Counted from the stretch's first letter, positions 9,610-18,124 are shown. The stretch is DNA of 64,000 bases from an uncultured Ruminiclostridium sp. (GCA_934490165.1 CAKSTB010000004.1:62001-126000), one strand, 5' to 3'. A program made the numbers and translations. The notes: generated from the letters alone by a model not told the origin.

Positions 9610-12600
9610 TTATTCCACTTGGTTCACTGTTTCAAGGTCGGTGCTTAATTTATACGCTGTACGCTTTCCGTTTTCATCATATATACCTATCCACACTCCG
9701 TCCTCCATAACGCTGAATTCGGATACGTTTTCATAATACATTTCGTTTTCATTCCATACGTTTATAAGCTTTATGTTCTTTTCTCCCTGCTTTTCCGTTT
9801 CGGTAATATTCACGATCAGTCCGCAATCAACTCCTGCGACAACACTTAACGGTTCCTCATCGGAAGAATATGTCCTCAGAAGCTTTGTTTCCATATTTTC
9901 ATCTGTTTCATATACATTCAATTCCGATATGGGGGAGTAATACTCGCTCCTTTTTTCGTTTTCAGCATACCGATAAGCACAGCACATAAACGGATATTTG
10001 ATTTTTCCTGTTACATTTCCGTTGTCGTCCCTGCCGGTATTTTCGGTCACGACACGATCCCCCGAAAGCACAAAGCTCTTTTTGGTGTCAAGGTCAACGT
10101 ACGCTGTATACCTGTTGTTATCGCTGTCATAATATGACTCGGAGATTAGATTTTCGTATACAAAACTGATATACGGATCCTTTACATCGGGTCTGTATAT
10201 GATATCTCCCGTAGTCAGATCATATATAGCCGAGGAATTGTTATTGCTGTTTATAAGCAGCTTGTCGCCGACCTTTTCTATACCGACGATATCGTAGGAG
10301 TTTGTAATGCCTTCAAGCGTCAGCATAACAGATCCGTCAGAATTGTAAAGGACAGCAGGTTCACCGTTTTCGGCAACACCGAGAACATAATTGCCGTCTG
10401 CAAGCTGTAGCCGGCGACCGTCACGGTATATGCTTTCACCGTTCAGCTTCAGCAATCTGTATTCTGTTTCATCATTGATATAGCACATTGCCGCTACACA
10501 GAGAGTATCGCCGTTTATCTGTACTGTCGCATAATCAGATGCAACGTATTTATACTCTTCAAAAAGCTCGTTTCCGTAAAAGTCGGTCGGTAGTCTTCTG
10601 TCGTTTGTCGTGGGTAATATCTGAATGTCGTTAAAATTAACGTCTTCATAGCCGCTGAACTTATCGGTATAATACTGATATCCGTCAAAGTAGCTGTAAA
10701 GCGATCTGCTGTCAGCTACACTGCTTCCCGCATCGCTTACATCGGGCTCTGTTTCAATAACGGTTTTGCCGTATTTATCCTCTATAGTCACCCTGCGGTC
10801 TGCGTAAATATTACCGTTTTCGAGTATTTCGCAGTTGCTCATCGTTCTTGATACAAAATAGCCGTCCGGTGTCATACCGGTAACGCAATTGTATTTCGGT
10901 TCAATGACCGTTTTTCCGTCAGCGGATAAGAAGCCTATCAGCCCCTTTTCGTTATCGGCAAACGAACAGTAACCGTTTTCTATCGGCTGAATATCATACT
11001 CTGTTGTAAGCAATACGTTCATATCCCTGTCATAGCAGGTATATGTTCCGTCACCGTTTTTCACTGTGATATTGCCGTTATATGCGCTTATTCTCGGCTT
11101 TATATCATATTCTCCAAGCAGATTTGCATAGCGGTCGTAAAGATAGTATTTTTCGTAGTCGAAGCAAAGCACTCTGTCGCCGTATGCTTTTACATACGGA
11201 TATGTGCCTATATTAGCGCCGTAGCTTGTGCTTACGGTATATTCGGTGTACAATTCCGTTTCATCGACAATATAGCCGTCGATAGTTTCGGTATATCCGT
11301 TTGACTTGCAGATAAAGCAGTCCCCGATAAATTCGAAATTATCACCTGTATAAAGTGTTCTTCCGTTTCCTTTGTCGATTATTGCATTGCCGGTTTCGCC
11401 ATTCCCCTGTCTGATGTTTTTGACATATAACAGATTACCGTAACTGTCTATGCTCATTGATGTATCCGAGCGGATAGCAACAGACGGCATAAAGCTATCG
11501 TCGTATACTATAAACTGTCGTGCGACACGGTTTTCACTTCGTATATCCAGTACTGTGCAGTCGTTCGAATTTACGCTGTTATAACCCGATACGACATACC
11601 TGTTACCGAATATATCCTCAAGATAGGTCGCCGTATCGCCACGGTAACGTATAACAGGCGCAGAGCCTATGCAGATACCGTTTGCATTGTTCATTTCCTT
11701 TTCCTTGTTTATTTTGCCGTCGGGCGACATAAGAAGACGTGTGAGCTTGTTTATTTCATGTGTCAGAATATAACCGTCACTGCTGAGCTTTCCGCTGTCG
11801 GCTCTCCTGTAATCGGAAGCTATATCGGTATCGGGATCTCTGCTTTCCACGATCATTCTCTCGTTTACCGATTTTGTATTGCTTCTGCTGAATACGCTGT
11901 TATTCATATCGGCGTTTTTGCCGATGAAATAGAGATCACCGATAAACATATTCTCCCCGTCAAACCCCTCAAAGTCCTCGGGGTCGTACCAGCCGTGCAC
12001 CGTATCCGCAAACATCAGCTTGTCCGCCGCATAGCCGAGCTTTCCTATTACGACATTCCCGCTCATATCAATAACCGAATACTCAGTGCCGCTCTTTACA
12101 TAAGCATAGCCGTCCGCATAATATCCGCTCGCACCGTCATACTGAGCGTCTGTCACCTTTTCGCCCGCCGTATTGATATATCCGATTTTTGCATTGTCAT
12201 AGTAAGGCGCTAGCCCGCAGTTGAACTCACCGAATTGGAAGTCACTCTCAAACTGCTTGCCGCTTTCGGTGTACCCGCAGTATTTCCCCTTTTCGTAAAC
12301 GCACGCATAACCGCTGATATCAAATCCGCTTGCTATATGTGCTCCGTCATACGACACAAAAACCTCGTTGCCGTTATCATCGATCAGAACATCTCTTATA
12401 AAGCCGTTATCATCTCTTTTAAGCAGTACCGCTCCGCCGTCATACGCTTTCACGTCAGCCCCGCAGAGATATTCACCGCCGACTCGTTCAAGCGTGTCGG
12501 CTTTGAGTAGCTTTGCTGTATATAGCTTGCTCTCATCATCGATACCGTCACAAACAACAAGCAGTTTTCCGCTCTTTACTATACGACTGTAATAGTCCGT

Positions 12601-13425
12601 CAGCGCCGTACCGTCTGCCGAAAATACGGCATACACTCTTTCGGTTTCATATTCATTATTATCTGTGTCTTTTTGTCTGAAGCCGATATATTTATCGTCA
12701 TAAACAGCCGATATTCCGTTATTGTTTTCAAGCTCTGTTATCTTACCGTCGGAGCTAAGCAGGCTGTATATTATATCATAGCAGTTCCCGCTCTCCGTTC
12801 CGGTTGTAATTTCAGGCATCGTCAAAGTATACGCAAAGGCATAACCGCTGTCGTTCATATCCGAGGCATAATCGAACATCTGACCGTCAAACGCCTTTCG
12901 TCCCGCGCTGTCGACAAATCCGACCCTGCCGTTTTCGTCAACGACCTTAGCAAGACCCTTTGCCGAAAAGCTCCCCGCAAAGCTGTACTGCGGAGAAGCA
13001 ACAAACTCGCCGTCTTTTCTTATATAGCCGAACTGTCCGTCAACCGCTACAGGCGCAACGTCATTTATATCCTCGTTAAACGCATACGCCGCCGTATACT
13101 GCGGTTTCAGCGTTGTGTCACCACCTTTGTCCGCATACCCCCACTTGCCGTCAATGCATACAGGTGTCACCGACTGGATAAACAGCTTGTCACCCGTGCC
13201 GTAAAAGTTTTCCGTCTTATCGCCATGTATTCCGAACACATCAAACACAAACACCGCAAGGCTTGCCGCACCCAGTGCCAGCACACCCACAGCTCCGCCT
13301 ATTATCGCACCGACAGGGCTTTTCTTCTTTTCCTGCGGTGTTTCTCCGACAAATGTCGCGCAGAACGGACAGAATTTCACGTTCCCATCTATTTCACGTT
13401 TGCAATTAGGGCATATTCTACTCAT
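9610..13425 (-). CDS. Zinc-ribbon / TM / WG-repeat giant protein, first paralogue
   Basis: A 1271-residue protein, first of the tandem trio: zinc ribbon (CPNC at residue 5, CPFC at 19), Lys-rich segment, membrane helix (about 37-60), then WG-type repeats along the extracytoplasmic part. The N-terminal ~495 residues are nearly identical to the next gene; the rest is only distantly similar, with beta-rich 'YDRYANLLGEY' and 'GLIGFLSADGKTVI' type repeats. An AGAGG ribosome site precedes ATG 13425. The 86-base gap to the divergent toxin-antitoxin gene holds that gene's palindromic operators, so the two promoters may overlap. Function unknown; architecture suggests a membrane-anchored surface or signalling protein. 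Confidence 0.85.
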   Translation of the reverse strand: MSRICPNCKREIDGNVKFCPFCATFVGETPQEKKKSPVGAIIGGAVGVLALGAASLAVFVFDVFGIHGDKTENFYGTGDKLFIQSVTPVCIDGKWGYADKGGDTTLKPQYTAAYAFNEDINDVAPVAVDGQFGYIRKDGEFVASPQYSFAGSFSAKGLAKVVDENGRVGFVDSAGRKAFDGQMFDYASDMNDSGYAFAYTLTMPEITTGTESGNCYDIIYSLLSSDGKITELENNNGISAVYDDKYIGFRQKDTDNNEYETERVYAVFSADGTALTDYYSRIVKSGKLLVVCDGIDDESKLYTAKLLKADTLERVGGEYLCGADVKAYDGGAVLLKRDDNGFIRDVLIDDNGNEVFVSYDGAHIASGFDISGYACVYEKGKYCGYTESGKQFESDFQFGEFNCGLAPYYDNAKIGYINTAGEKVTDAQYDGASGYYADGYAYVKSGTEYSVIDMSGNVVIGKLGYAADKLMFADTVHGWYDPEDFEGFDGENMFIGDLYFIGKNADMNNSVFSRSNTKSVNERMIVESRDPDTDIASDYRRADSGKLSSDGYILTHEINKLTRLLMSPDGKINKEKEMNNANGICIGSAPVIRYRGDTATYLEDIFGNRYVVSGYNSVNSNDCTVLDIRSENRVARQFIVYDDSFMPSVAIRSDTSMSIDSYGNLLYVKNIRQGNGETGNAIIDKGNGRTLYTGDNFEFIGDCFICKSNGYTETIDGYIVDETELYTEYTVSTSYGANIGTYPYVKAYGDRVLCFDYEKYYLYDRYANLLGEYDIKPRISAYNGNITVKNGDGTYTCYDRDMNVLLTTEYDIQPIENGYCSFADNEKGLIGFLSADGKTVIEPKYNCVTGMTPDGYFVSRTMSNCEILENGNIYADRRVTIEDKYGKTVIETEPDVSDAGSSVADSRSLYSYFDGYQYYTDKFSGYEDVNFNDIQILPTTNDRRLPTDFYGNELFEEYKYVASDYATVQINGDTLCVAAMCYINDETEYRLLKLNGESIYRDGRRLQLADGNYVLGVAENGEPAVLYNSDGSVMLTLEGITNSYDIVGIEKVGDKLLINSNNNSSAIYDLTTGDIIYRPDVKDPYISFVYENLISESYYDSDNNRYTAYVDLDTKKSFVLSGDRVVTENTGRDDNGNVTGKIKYPFMCCAYRYAENEKRSEYYSPISELNVYETDENMETKLLRTYSSDEEPLSVVAGVDCGLIVNITETEKQGEKNIKLINVWNENEMYYENVSEFSVMEDGVWIGIYDENGKRTAYKLSTDLETVNQVE
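11936..12756. repeat. 821-bp perfect duplicate tract, copy in first WG gene
   Basis: Partner of 8107-8927, identical over its whole length and in the same orientation and reading frame. Confidence 0.95.
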
Positions 13426-13453
13426 GATTATTACCTCTTTGAAAAAAATACCG

Positions 13454-13494
13454 TTGACATTTTAGCTAAAATGTGCTATACTGATATTAGCTAA
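13454..13494 (+). promoter_or_regulatory. Promoter and twin palindromic operator of the toxin-antitoxin operon
   Basis: TTGACA (13454-13459), 17-base spacer, TATACT (13477-13482). The spacer is filled by a perfect 18-base palindrome, ACATTTTAGCTAAAATGT (13457-13474). A second copy of its TTAGCTAA core lies at 13487-13494 near the transcription start. Paired palindromes over a promoter fit autorepression by a Phd/YefM-type antitoxin; that binding is inferred. Confidence 0.8.
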
Positions 13495-13511
13495 AATACG
13501 GAGGTGTTTAT

Positions 13512-13745
13512 ATGATTACTGCAACTGCAACAGAAGTACAAAATAATTTCGGTCATTATCTGCAAACCGTTCAGTCGGGAGATGAAATAATTATTCTCAA
13601 GAACGGAAAAGAAGTTGCAAGGCTTATTTCTCATAAATCGGGTATTTCTTTTCTTACCGATTCGCTGACCGGTGTGCTGAAAAACGATTATGACGATAAG
13701 GCGATCCGCACGGAAAGGATAGAAGCACATGAAGGTATTGATTGA
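13512..13745 (+). CDS. Phd/YefM-family antitoxin
   Basis: A 77-residue protein with the Phd/YefM N-terminal DNA-binding fold ('TATEVQNNFGHYLQTVQSG', 'IIILKNGKEVARLIS') and a short acidic C-terminal tail that would wrap the toxin. A GGAGG ribosome site precedes the ATG. It overlaps the toxin gene by 17 bases, so the two are translationally coupled. It should repress its own promoter through the palindromes just upstream. Family membership is clear from the sequence; the operator assignment is inference. Confidence 0.88.
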   Translation: MITATATEVQNNFGHYLQTVQSGDEIIILKNGKEVARLISHKSGISFLTDSLTGVLKNDYDDKAIRTERIEAHEGID

Positions 13746-14136
13746 CACGAATGTAATCCTCGATGTTCTCTGCAACCGAGCGGAATTTGTCGCCGACTCC
13801 TCAAAGGTCTGGAAGCTCTGCGAGGTTGAAAAAATCGAGGGATATATTTCCGCTCTTTCAGTTCCGAATATCGTCTATATTCTCAGAAAAGAGCTCACCC
13901 CACAGAAAACCAAGGAGATAATATGGCAGATTATGATGATATTCCGTATAATCGATTTAAAGCCTTCCGATTTGAAAAATGCGGCTGAAATGCTCTCGGC
14001 TGACTTTGAAGATGCCGTGCAGATGTGCTGTGCAAGCCGTATCAAAGCAGATTATATAGTTACAAGAAATATCCGTGATTTTCAAAACAGCAAGATAATA
14101 GCGCTCAAACCGTCCGAGCTTCTTGAAAGGATATAG
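13729..14136 (+). CDS. PIN-domain ribonuclease toxin (VapC-like)
   Basis: A 135-residue PIN-domain protein. The N-terminus 'MKVLIDTNVILDVLCNR' carries the first catalytic Asp, 'SADFEDAVQMCCASRIKAD' the central acidic residues, and 'YIVTRNIRDF' the last conserved strand and acidic residue. PIN toxins are Mg2+-dependent ribonucleases that cut tRNA, rRNA or mRNA when the labile antitoxin is lost; the target here is unknown. Pairing with a Phd/YefM-type antitoxin is a known mixed arrangement. A strong hairpin terminator follows. Confidence 0.88.
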   Translation: MKVLIDTNVILDVLCNRAEFVADSSKVWKLCEVEKIEGYISALSVPNIVYILRKELTPQKTKEIIWQIMMIFRIIDLKPSDLKNAAEMLSADFEDAVQMCCASRIKADYIVTRNIRDFQNSKIIALKPSELLERI

Positions 14137-14151
14137 AGCAAAACAACATTG

Positions 14152-14190
14152 AAAAGGCAGGCAAGGCAAGTATGCTTTGCCTGCCTTTTT
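14152..14190 (+). terminator. Strong terminator after toxin gene
   Basis: A 17-bp stem (14152-14168 with 14173-14189, one G-U pair) around an AGTA loop, followed by T residues. The A-rich 5' arm could also serve the convergent strand. Confidence 0.9.
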
Positions 14191-14258
14191 GATTACTGTT
14201 TTAATCCCGGCAATCTATTCCGATCTCTTTTAAAATACCCGCCGCAGGCGGAACAACA

Positions 14259-14283
14259 ATTATTCATTATTCATTATTCATTA
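14259..14283. repeat. Short ATTATTC tandem repeat
   Basis: Three and a half copies of the 8-7 base unit ATTATTC(A) abut the stop codon of the ADP-ribosylglycohydrolase gene. A similar stretch occurs at 49716-49740. Probably simple-sequence slippage. Confidence 0.6.
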
Positions 14284-15069
14284 CTCAGCAAACCTTTCCC
14301 GAAATTCCATTATAACTCTTCTCAGCCCGCTGTCAATAAGCAGATTTCCTCTTGACACGACCTCTTTCGGTATCTCCCTGTAGTACGCCTCGGCAATTCC
14401 GCCCGTTATACACGCAATGGTATCACTGTCACCGCCGATTGAAATTGCCTTTCTTATCGCACTTTCGTAAGAATCCGATTCAAAGAACGCTTCAAGCGCA
14501 GGCGGAACGGAATAGGACGCTCTGCTGTCAAAAACATAATCCCTGCGGATCTCGTCAAGCGACTGAAATCTGTAGCCGCACAGCTTCTCTATCGACCGCC
14601 TGATACTGTCCTTATCCTCCTGTTTTCGCGCAAGGAATACGCAGACAGCTACCGCCCCGGCACCTTTTATCGCCTCACGATTATGGTGGGTATAATAACA
14701 GCTTGCTCTTACTTCCTTTAAAAGCGGTTTCAGATCATCGAACGCATAGCCGATAGCCGTTACCCTCATTGCCGCACCGTTACCGTAGCTTCTCTGAACG
14801 CGGAGCGTATCACTTTCCGCCCACTTTGAAAACATCTGTCCGAATCCTGCATTACGATAACGGTTATAATACTGCTTATAACGTGCGGCGTAGGCTTTTC
14901 GGCTGTTGCTGTCCGTGTGATCATTCAGCAGCTTTTCTGCGACCGCAACAGTCATTACCGAATCATCGGTAAAATGACTTCCCGGCGGGAACAGATCAAA
15001 CTCTTCAGTTTTCACGTTATGCAGTTCTCTTGTCGAACCAATTATATCACCGAGAATTGCTCCGAGCAT
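14281..15069 (-). CDS. ADP-ribosylglycohydrolase (DraG family)
   Basis: 262 residues from ATG 15069, which has GGAGGG 3 bases upstream; a GTG at 15087 would add 6 residues but has no ribosome site. Family motifs: 'MLGAILGDIIGSTRE' at the N-terminus, 'HFTDDSVMTVAVAEKLL' (metal-binding Asp pair), and 'SIGGDSDTIACITGGIAEA' near the C-terminus. These enzymes use two Mg ions to remove ADP-ribose from proteins, nucleic acids or small metabolites. No ADP-ribosyltransferase gene is nearby, so the substrate is unknown. It is divergent from the ABC-F gene and converges on the toxin operon. Confidence 0.88.
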   Translation of the reverse strand: MLGAILGDIIGSTRELHNVKTEEFDLFPPGSHFTDDSVMTVAVAEKLLNDHTDSNSRKAYAARYKQYYNRYRNAGFGQMFSKWAESDTLRVQRSYGNGAAMRVTAIGYAFDDLKPLLKEVRASCYYTHHNREAIKGAGAVAVCVFLARKQEDKDSIRRSIEKLCGYRFQSLDEIRRDYVFDSRASYSVPPALEAFFESDSYESAIRKAISIGGDSDTIACITGGIAEAYYREIPKEVVSRGNLLIDSGLRRVIMEFRERFAE

Positions 15070-15253
15070 ATACCCTCCGATTATCACTTTTTATCCGATA
15101 TCCGCAAACCTTTTTGATTTTCGTTCATAATAACATTTTAATTTTTTTGCAGAGAGGAGCTTGCTATCTCGTCGATTTCCCGCTCACTCCAGAATATCAT
15201 ATATAAATATTCTATCACAAACAAAATTTCTTCACAATAGGAAACCCAAAACT

Positions 15254-15290
15254 GTAACTATTTTGTAACCATTTGTCACCGTTTTGTAAC
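15254..15290 (-). promoter_or_regulatory. Four phased GTTACA-type boxes in the 15.1-15.5 kb intergenic region
   Basis: Reading the reverse strand, GTTACA, GTGACA, GTTACA, GTTACA recur with 11-, 10- and 11-base spacing, so all lie on one face of the helix. This is the layout of tandem sites for OmpR/PhoB-type response regulators. The same half-site with 11-base spacing recurs at 22467-22483. The 15070-15502 region otherwise holds only the ABC-F promoter and no gene. Confidence 0.45.
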
Positions 15291-15401
15291 TTTTTCTCCC
15301 GAAAACGCACTTGTGCCGATTTTGCCGCAAGCATACCACGGTTCATACAACCTGCCCAATTGCCGAAAAATACTGTTTTTCCTTTATTTCTGCGGTTTTG
15401 C

Positions 15402-15430
15402 TTGCATTATCCGAAATTATATGGTATACT
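15402..15430 (+). promoter_or_regulatory. Promoter of the ABC-F gene
   Basis: TTGCAT (15402-15407), 17 bases, TATACT (15425-15430). The -35 is weak and the -10 is good; it leaves a leader of about 65 bases. I see no clear attenuator hairpin. Confidence 0.55.
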
Positions 15431-15502
15431 TTAATTTATATGGTTAAAGCGAGAATAAAGATGTAAGAAAAAGTAAAATGTGTAACAAGAAAGGAATCAA
15501 AT

Positions 15503-17116
15503 ATGATAACAGTATCAGACGTTAGTCTTTCATTCGGCGGACAGATGTTGTTCAAGGACGTAAACCTGCTGTTCACAGCCGGCAACTGCTACGGCGTTAT
15601 CGGTGCGAACGGCGCGGGCAAGTCCACATTCTTAAAGATACTCTGCGGCGATCTTGAGCCTACTACAGGCACAGTCACAGTGCAGGAGGGACTGCGTATG
15701 TCGGTGCTCAAACAGGACCACTACGCCTTCGATGAATACACGGTTCAGGAAACGGTTATAATGGGTAATCCCCGCCTTTACGAGGTAATGAAGCAGAAGG
15801 ATGCCCTCTATGAAAAGGATGAATTCACCGAGGAGGACGGCAACCTCGCAAGTGAGCTCGAGGGTGAATTTGCCGAGCTCGGCGGCTGGGAGGCTGAGAG
15901 TGACGCTTCTAAGCTTGTACAGGGTCTCGGACTTGACGAGAGCATTATGTACGCTCAGATGAGCAGTCTTGCAGGTAATGAAAAGGTCAAGGTACTGCTT
16001 GCACAGGCGCTCTTCGGCAACCCCGACATTATCCTTATGGACGAGCCTACGAACCACCTCGACATTGACGCTGTGGCATGGCTTGAGGACTTCCTTGCCG
16101 AGTATTTCGGTACGGTCATAGTCGTATCGCATGACCGTCACTTCCTCAACAATGTTTGTACCCACACGGTAGATATTGACTACACAAAGATAAAGATGTA
16201 TGTCGGCAACTACGAGTTCTGGTACGAGTCTTCACAGCTTATCCAAAAGATGTTAAAGCAGCAGAATAAGAAGAACGAGGAGAAGATAAAGGAGTTACAG
16301 AACTTCATTCAGCGCTTCTCCGCCAACAAGTCAAAGTCGAAGCAGGCAACCTCAAGAAAGAAGCTTATCGACAAGCTGACAGTAGAAGAGCTCCCCGCAT
16401 CAAGCAGACGTTATCCGTTCATCAGCTTTGATATGGAGCGTGAGATAGGCAAGGATATTTTACAGGTCGAGGGGCTTTCAAAGACAGTTGACGGCGTTAA
16501 GGTGCTCGACCATGTAAGCTTCACCGTCGGCAGAAACGACAAGATCGCTTTTGTAGGCGACAATGAGATCGCCGTTACCACGCTGTTCAAGATACTGATG
16601 GGTGAAGAAGAGCCGGACGAGGGCTTCATCAAGTGGGGAAGCACCGCAAGCGTAAGCTACTTCCCGCAGGATAACAGCGCATTCTTCAACGACTGCAAGC
16701 TGTCCATTCTTGACTGGATAAGACAGTATTCAAAGGACGAAACCGAAACCTATCTGCGCGGCTTCTTAGGTCGTATGCTGTTCTCGGGTGATGATATATT
16801 CAAGAGCGTTGACGTATTATCCGGCGGTGAAAAGGTACGTTGTATGTTCTCCCGTATGATGCTGTTCCAGTCAAATGTTCTTATCCTTGACAGACCTACA
16901 AACCACCTCGACCTTGAAAGCATCACAGCCGTAAACAACGGACTTTCGGACTTCAAGGGCAACGTACTGTTCGCTTCTCACGACTATGAGATAGTACAGA
17001 CAGTTGCAAACCGTATAATAGAGATTGCCGACAAAGGCTGCTACGACAGACAGGGCACATATGAAGAATATGTCGACTGGAGAAAGGCAAACCACGGCGG
17101 CAGCTTCACACTCTGA
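15503..17116 (+). CDS. ABC-F family ATPase, YbiT-like, with degenerate second site
   Basis: A 537-residue soluble protein with two ABC domains and no membrane segment, as in ABC-F ribosome-associated ATPases; N-terminal wording matches YbiT-type proteins. Domain 1: Walker A GANGAGKST (about 36-44), Walker B ILMDEPTNHLD, degenerate signature LAGNEKVK. Domain 2: Walker A is GDNEIAVTT, lacking the Lys; signature LSGGEKVR is intact; Walker B reads ILDRPTNHLD, with Arg replacing the catalytic Glu. In the sandwich dimer, site 1 (Walker A/B of domain 1 with signature of domain 2) is complete and site 2 has every element altered. A Lys-rich linker (residues about 245-310) joins the domains. Strong promoter and terminator flank it, so it is a single-gene unit. 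Confidence 0.9.
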   Translation: MITVSDVSLSFGGQMLFKDVNLLFTAGNCYGVIGANGAGKSTFLKILCGDLEPTTGTVTVQEGLRMSVLKQDHYAFDEYTVQETVIMGNPRLYEVMKQKDALYEKDEFTEEDGNLASELEGEFAELGGWEAESDASKLVQGLGLDESIMYAQMSSLAGNEKVKVLLAQALFGNPDIILMDEPTNHLDIDAVAWLEDFLAEYFGTVIVVSHDRHFLNNVCTHTVDIDYTKIKMYVGNYEFWYESSQLIQKMLKQQNKKNEEKIKELQNFIQRFSANKSKSKQATSRKKLIDKLTVEELPASSRRYPFISFDMEREIGKDILQVEGLSKTVDGVKVLDHVSFTVGRNDKIAFVGDNEIAVTTLFKILMGEEEPDEGFIKWGSTASVSYFPQDNSAFFNDCKLSILDWIRQYSKDETETYLRGFLGRMLFSGDDIFKSVDVLSGGEKVRCMFSRMMLFQSNVLILDRPTNHLDLESITAVNNGLSDFKGNVLFASHDYEIVQTVANRIIEIADKGCYDRQGTYEEYVDWRKANHGGSFTL

Positions 17117-17128
17117 TAAAAACAAAAG

Positions 17129-17152
17129 CCCCTGCTGATGCAGGGGTATTTT
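17129..17152 (+). terminator. Terminator after ABC-F gene
   Basis: Stem CCCCTGC/GCAGGGG with a 4-base loop, then TATTTT. Confidence 0.85.
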
Positions 17153-17156
17153 CAAT

Positions 17157-17582
17157 TTAATCCTTGCTGTACCACCAGCTGCCGTAATAATCGCCGCTGT
17201 TTATCATAAGCGAAGTGTTCTTCCCGTCATCTCTGTGCCAGTACAATGCGGCAACGGTACTGCCGTTATCTTTTCGGCTAAGAGTATAGCCGTCTGCCGA
17301 TGCGGTCACATCATTTATCTCAAATGTTTGCTCGCCGAGCTTTATCGTTCCGCTCGCACAGCACAATCCCGCATTATTTACGGTAACGGTTATGTCGATA
17401 ACGGAATCAAGCTTTGTTCCTTCGGGCATATCTCCCTGAACCTCAGCATCGGCAATGTGTGTCTTTACAAACGGATTTTCAATATGTATCGTTTCATTGC
17501 GGGGCAGGAACAGTATAAGCCCTGCCGTAACCGCTCCCAGTACTACTAAAACACATATAATAATTACGATCGTCTTTTTCAT
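17157..17582 (-). CDS. Small membrane-anchored protein, paralogue of its neighbour
   Basis: 141 residues from ATG 17582, chosen for its AGGAGG site 5 bases away. One N-terminal membrane helix (KKTIVIIICVLVVLGAV...), then an extracytoplasmic beta-rich domain of about 115 residues ending in 'SGDYYGSWWYSKD'. No family recognised. It follows the similar gene 17600-18055 by 17 bases, shares its layout (ETIHIENPFVK versus ESIHFDREFIK; DYYGSWW versus DYMGVWY) and so arose by tandem duplication. A pair of cysteines (LCCAS) is absent from the partner. Role unknown. Confidence 0.75.
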   Translation of the reverse strand: MKKTIVIIICVLVVLGAVTAGLILFLPRNETIHIENPFVKTHIADAEVQGDMPEGTKLDSVIDITVTVNNAGLCCASGTIKLGEQTFEINDVTASADGYTLSRKDNGSTVAALYWHRDDGKNTSLMINSGDYYGSWWYSKD

Positions 17583-17599
17583 AATTGCCTCCTGTATGA

Positions 17600-18055
17600 T
17601 CACTCAGCCGAGCTTTCCTTGAGATACTCGGGAACAAACTCTTTGGTGTACCACACGCCCATATAATCGCCCTCACGGATTATCACGTTTATTTTGTCTT
17701 CATCATTTGTATGGAAAATAACGTCAACAGAATTTTCAGAATTATTTTCTTCTAAAAAATATCCGAATTCAACCTTTGTGGCGCTCGTGATATTTATAGT
17801 TCTGTTACCGATTTTCAGACTGCCGTTTGCCTTGTACAAATTATCTTTATCCGCAGTCAGACTGACATCCATCGAAATATTCTCCGATGTTCCGTAAGGG
17901 GTGTTACCTTCTTCCTTTACAAGCCCGTTTTCACGCTTGATAAATTCACGGTCAAAATGTATGCTCTCGCCTTTTGACATAAAAATTATCACACCTGCAA
18001 TACCGAGAGCGATAGCAACCGCCGCGCAAATGATTATAACAACAACTTTTTTCAT
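17600..18055 (-). CDS. Small membrane-anchored protein, first of paralogous pair
   Basis: 151 residues from ATG 18055, preceded by AGGAGG; a longer frame upstream would start inside the promoter and is rejected. One N-terminal membrane helix followed by a beta-rich outer domain ('SLKIGNRTINITSATK', 'REGDYMGVWYTKEF'). No recognised family. It heads a two-gene operon with a consensus promoter whose -10 lies in a 13-bp inverted repeat, so expression is probably tightly controlled. Confidence 0.78.
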   Translation of the reverse strand: MKKVVVIIICAAVAIALGIAGVIIFMSKGESIHFDREFIKRENGLVKEEGNTPYGTSENISMDVSLTADKDNLYKANGSLKIGNRTINITSATKVEFGYFLEENNSENSVDVIFHTNDEDKINVIIREGDYMGVWYTKEFVPEYLKESSAE

Positions 18056-18074
18056 ATAATATCCTCCTGTTTGT

Positions 18075-18124
18075 ATGATATAATTCACTTCCTGAATTAT
18101 ATCATCGCTGTCTGTTTTTGTCAA
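18075..18124 (-). promoter_or_regulatory. Consensus promoter with 13-bp inverted-repeat operator
   Basis: Reverse strand: TTGACA (18124-18119), 17 bases, TATAAT (18101-18096), a perfect sigma-A promoter. A perfect 13-bp inverted repeat (18075-18087 and 18093-18105, 5-base centre) covers the -10 and the start of transcription. A dimeric repressor could bind it, or it could fold as a 5' hairpin in the RNA. Confidence 0.8.

Noticed and set aside
8406..12592. Identical forward-strand frames inside the WG genes (8406-8681 and 12235-12510; 8539-8763 and 12368-12592)
   Set aside because: Antisense shadows of the duplicated 821-bp tract, without ribosome sites.
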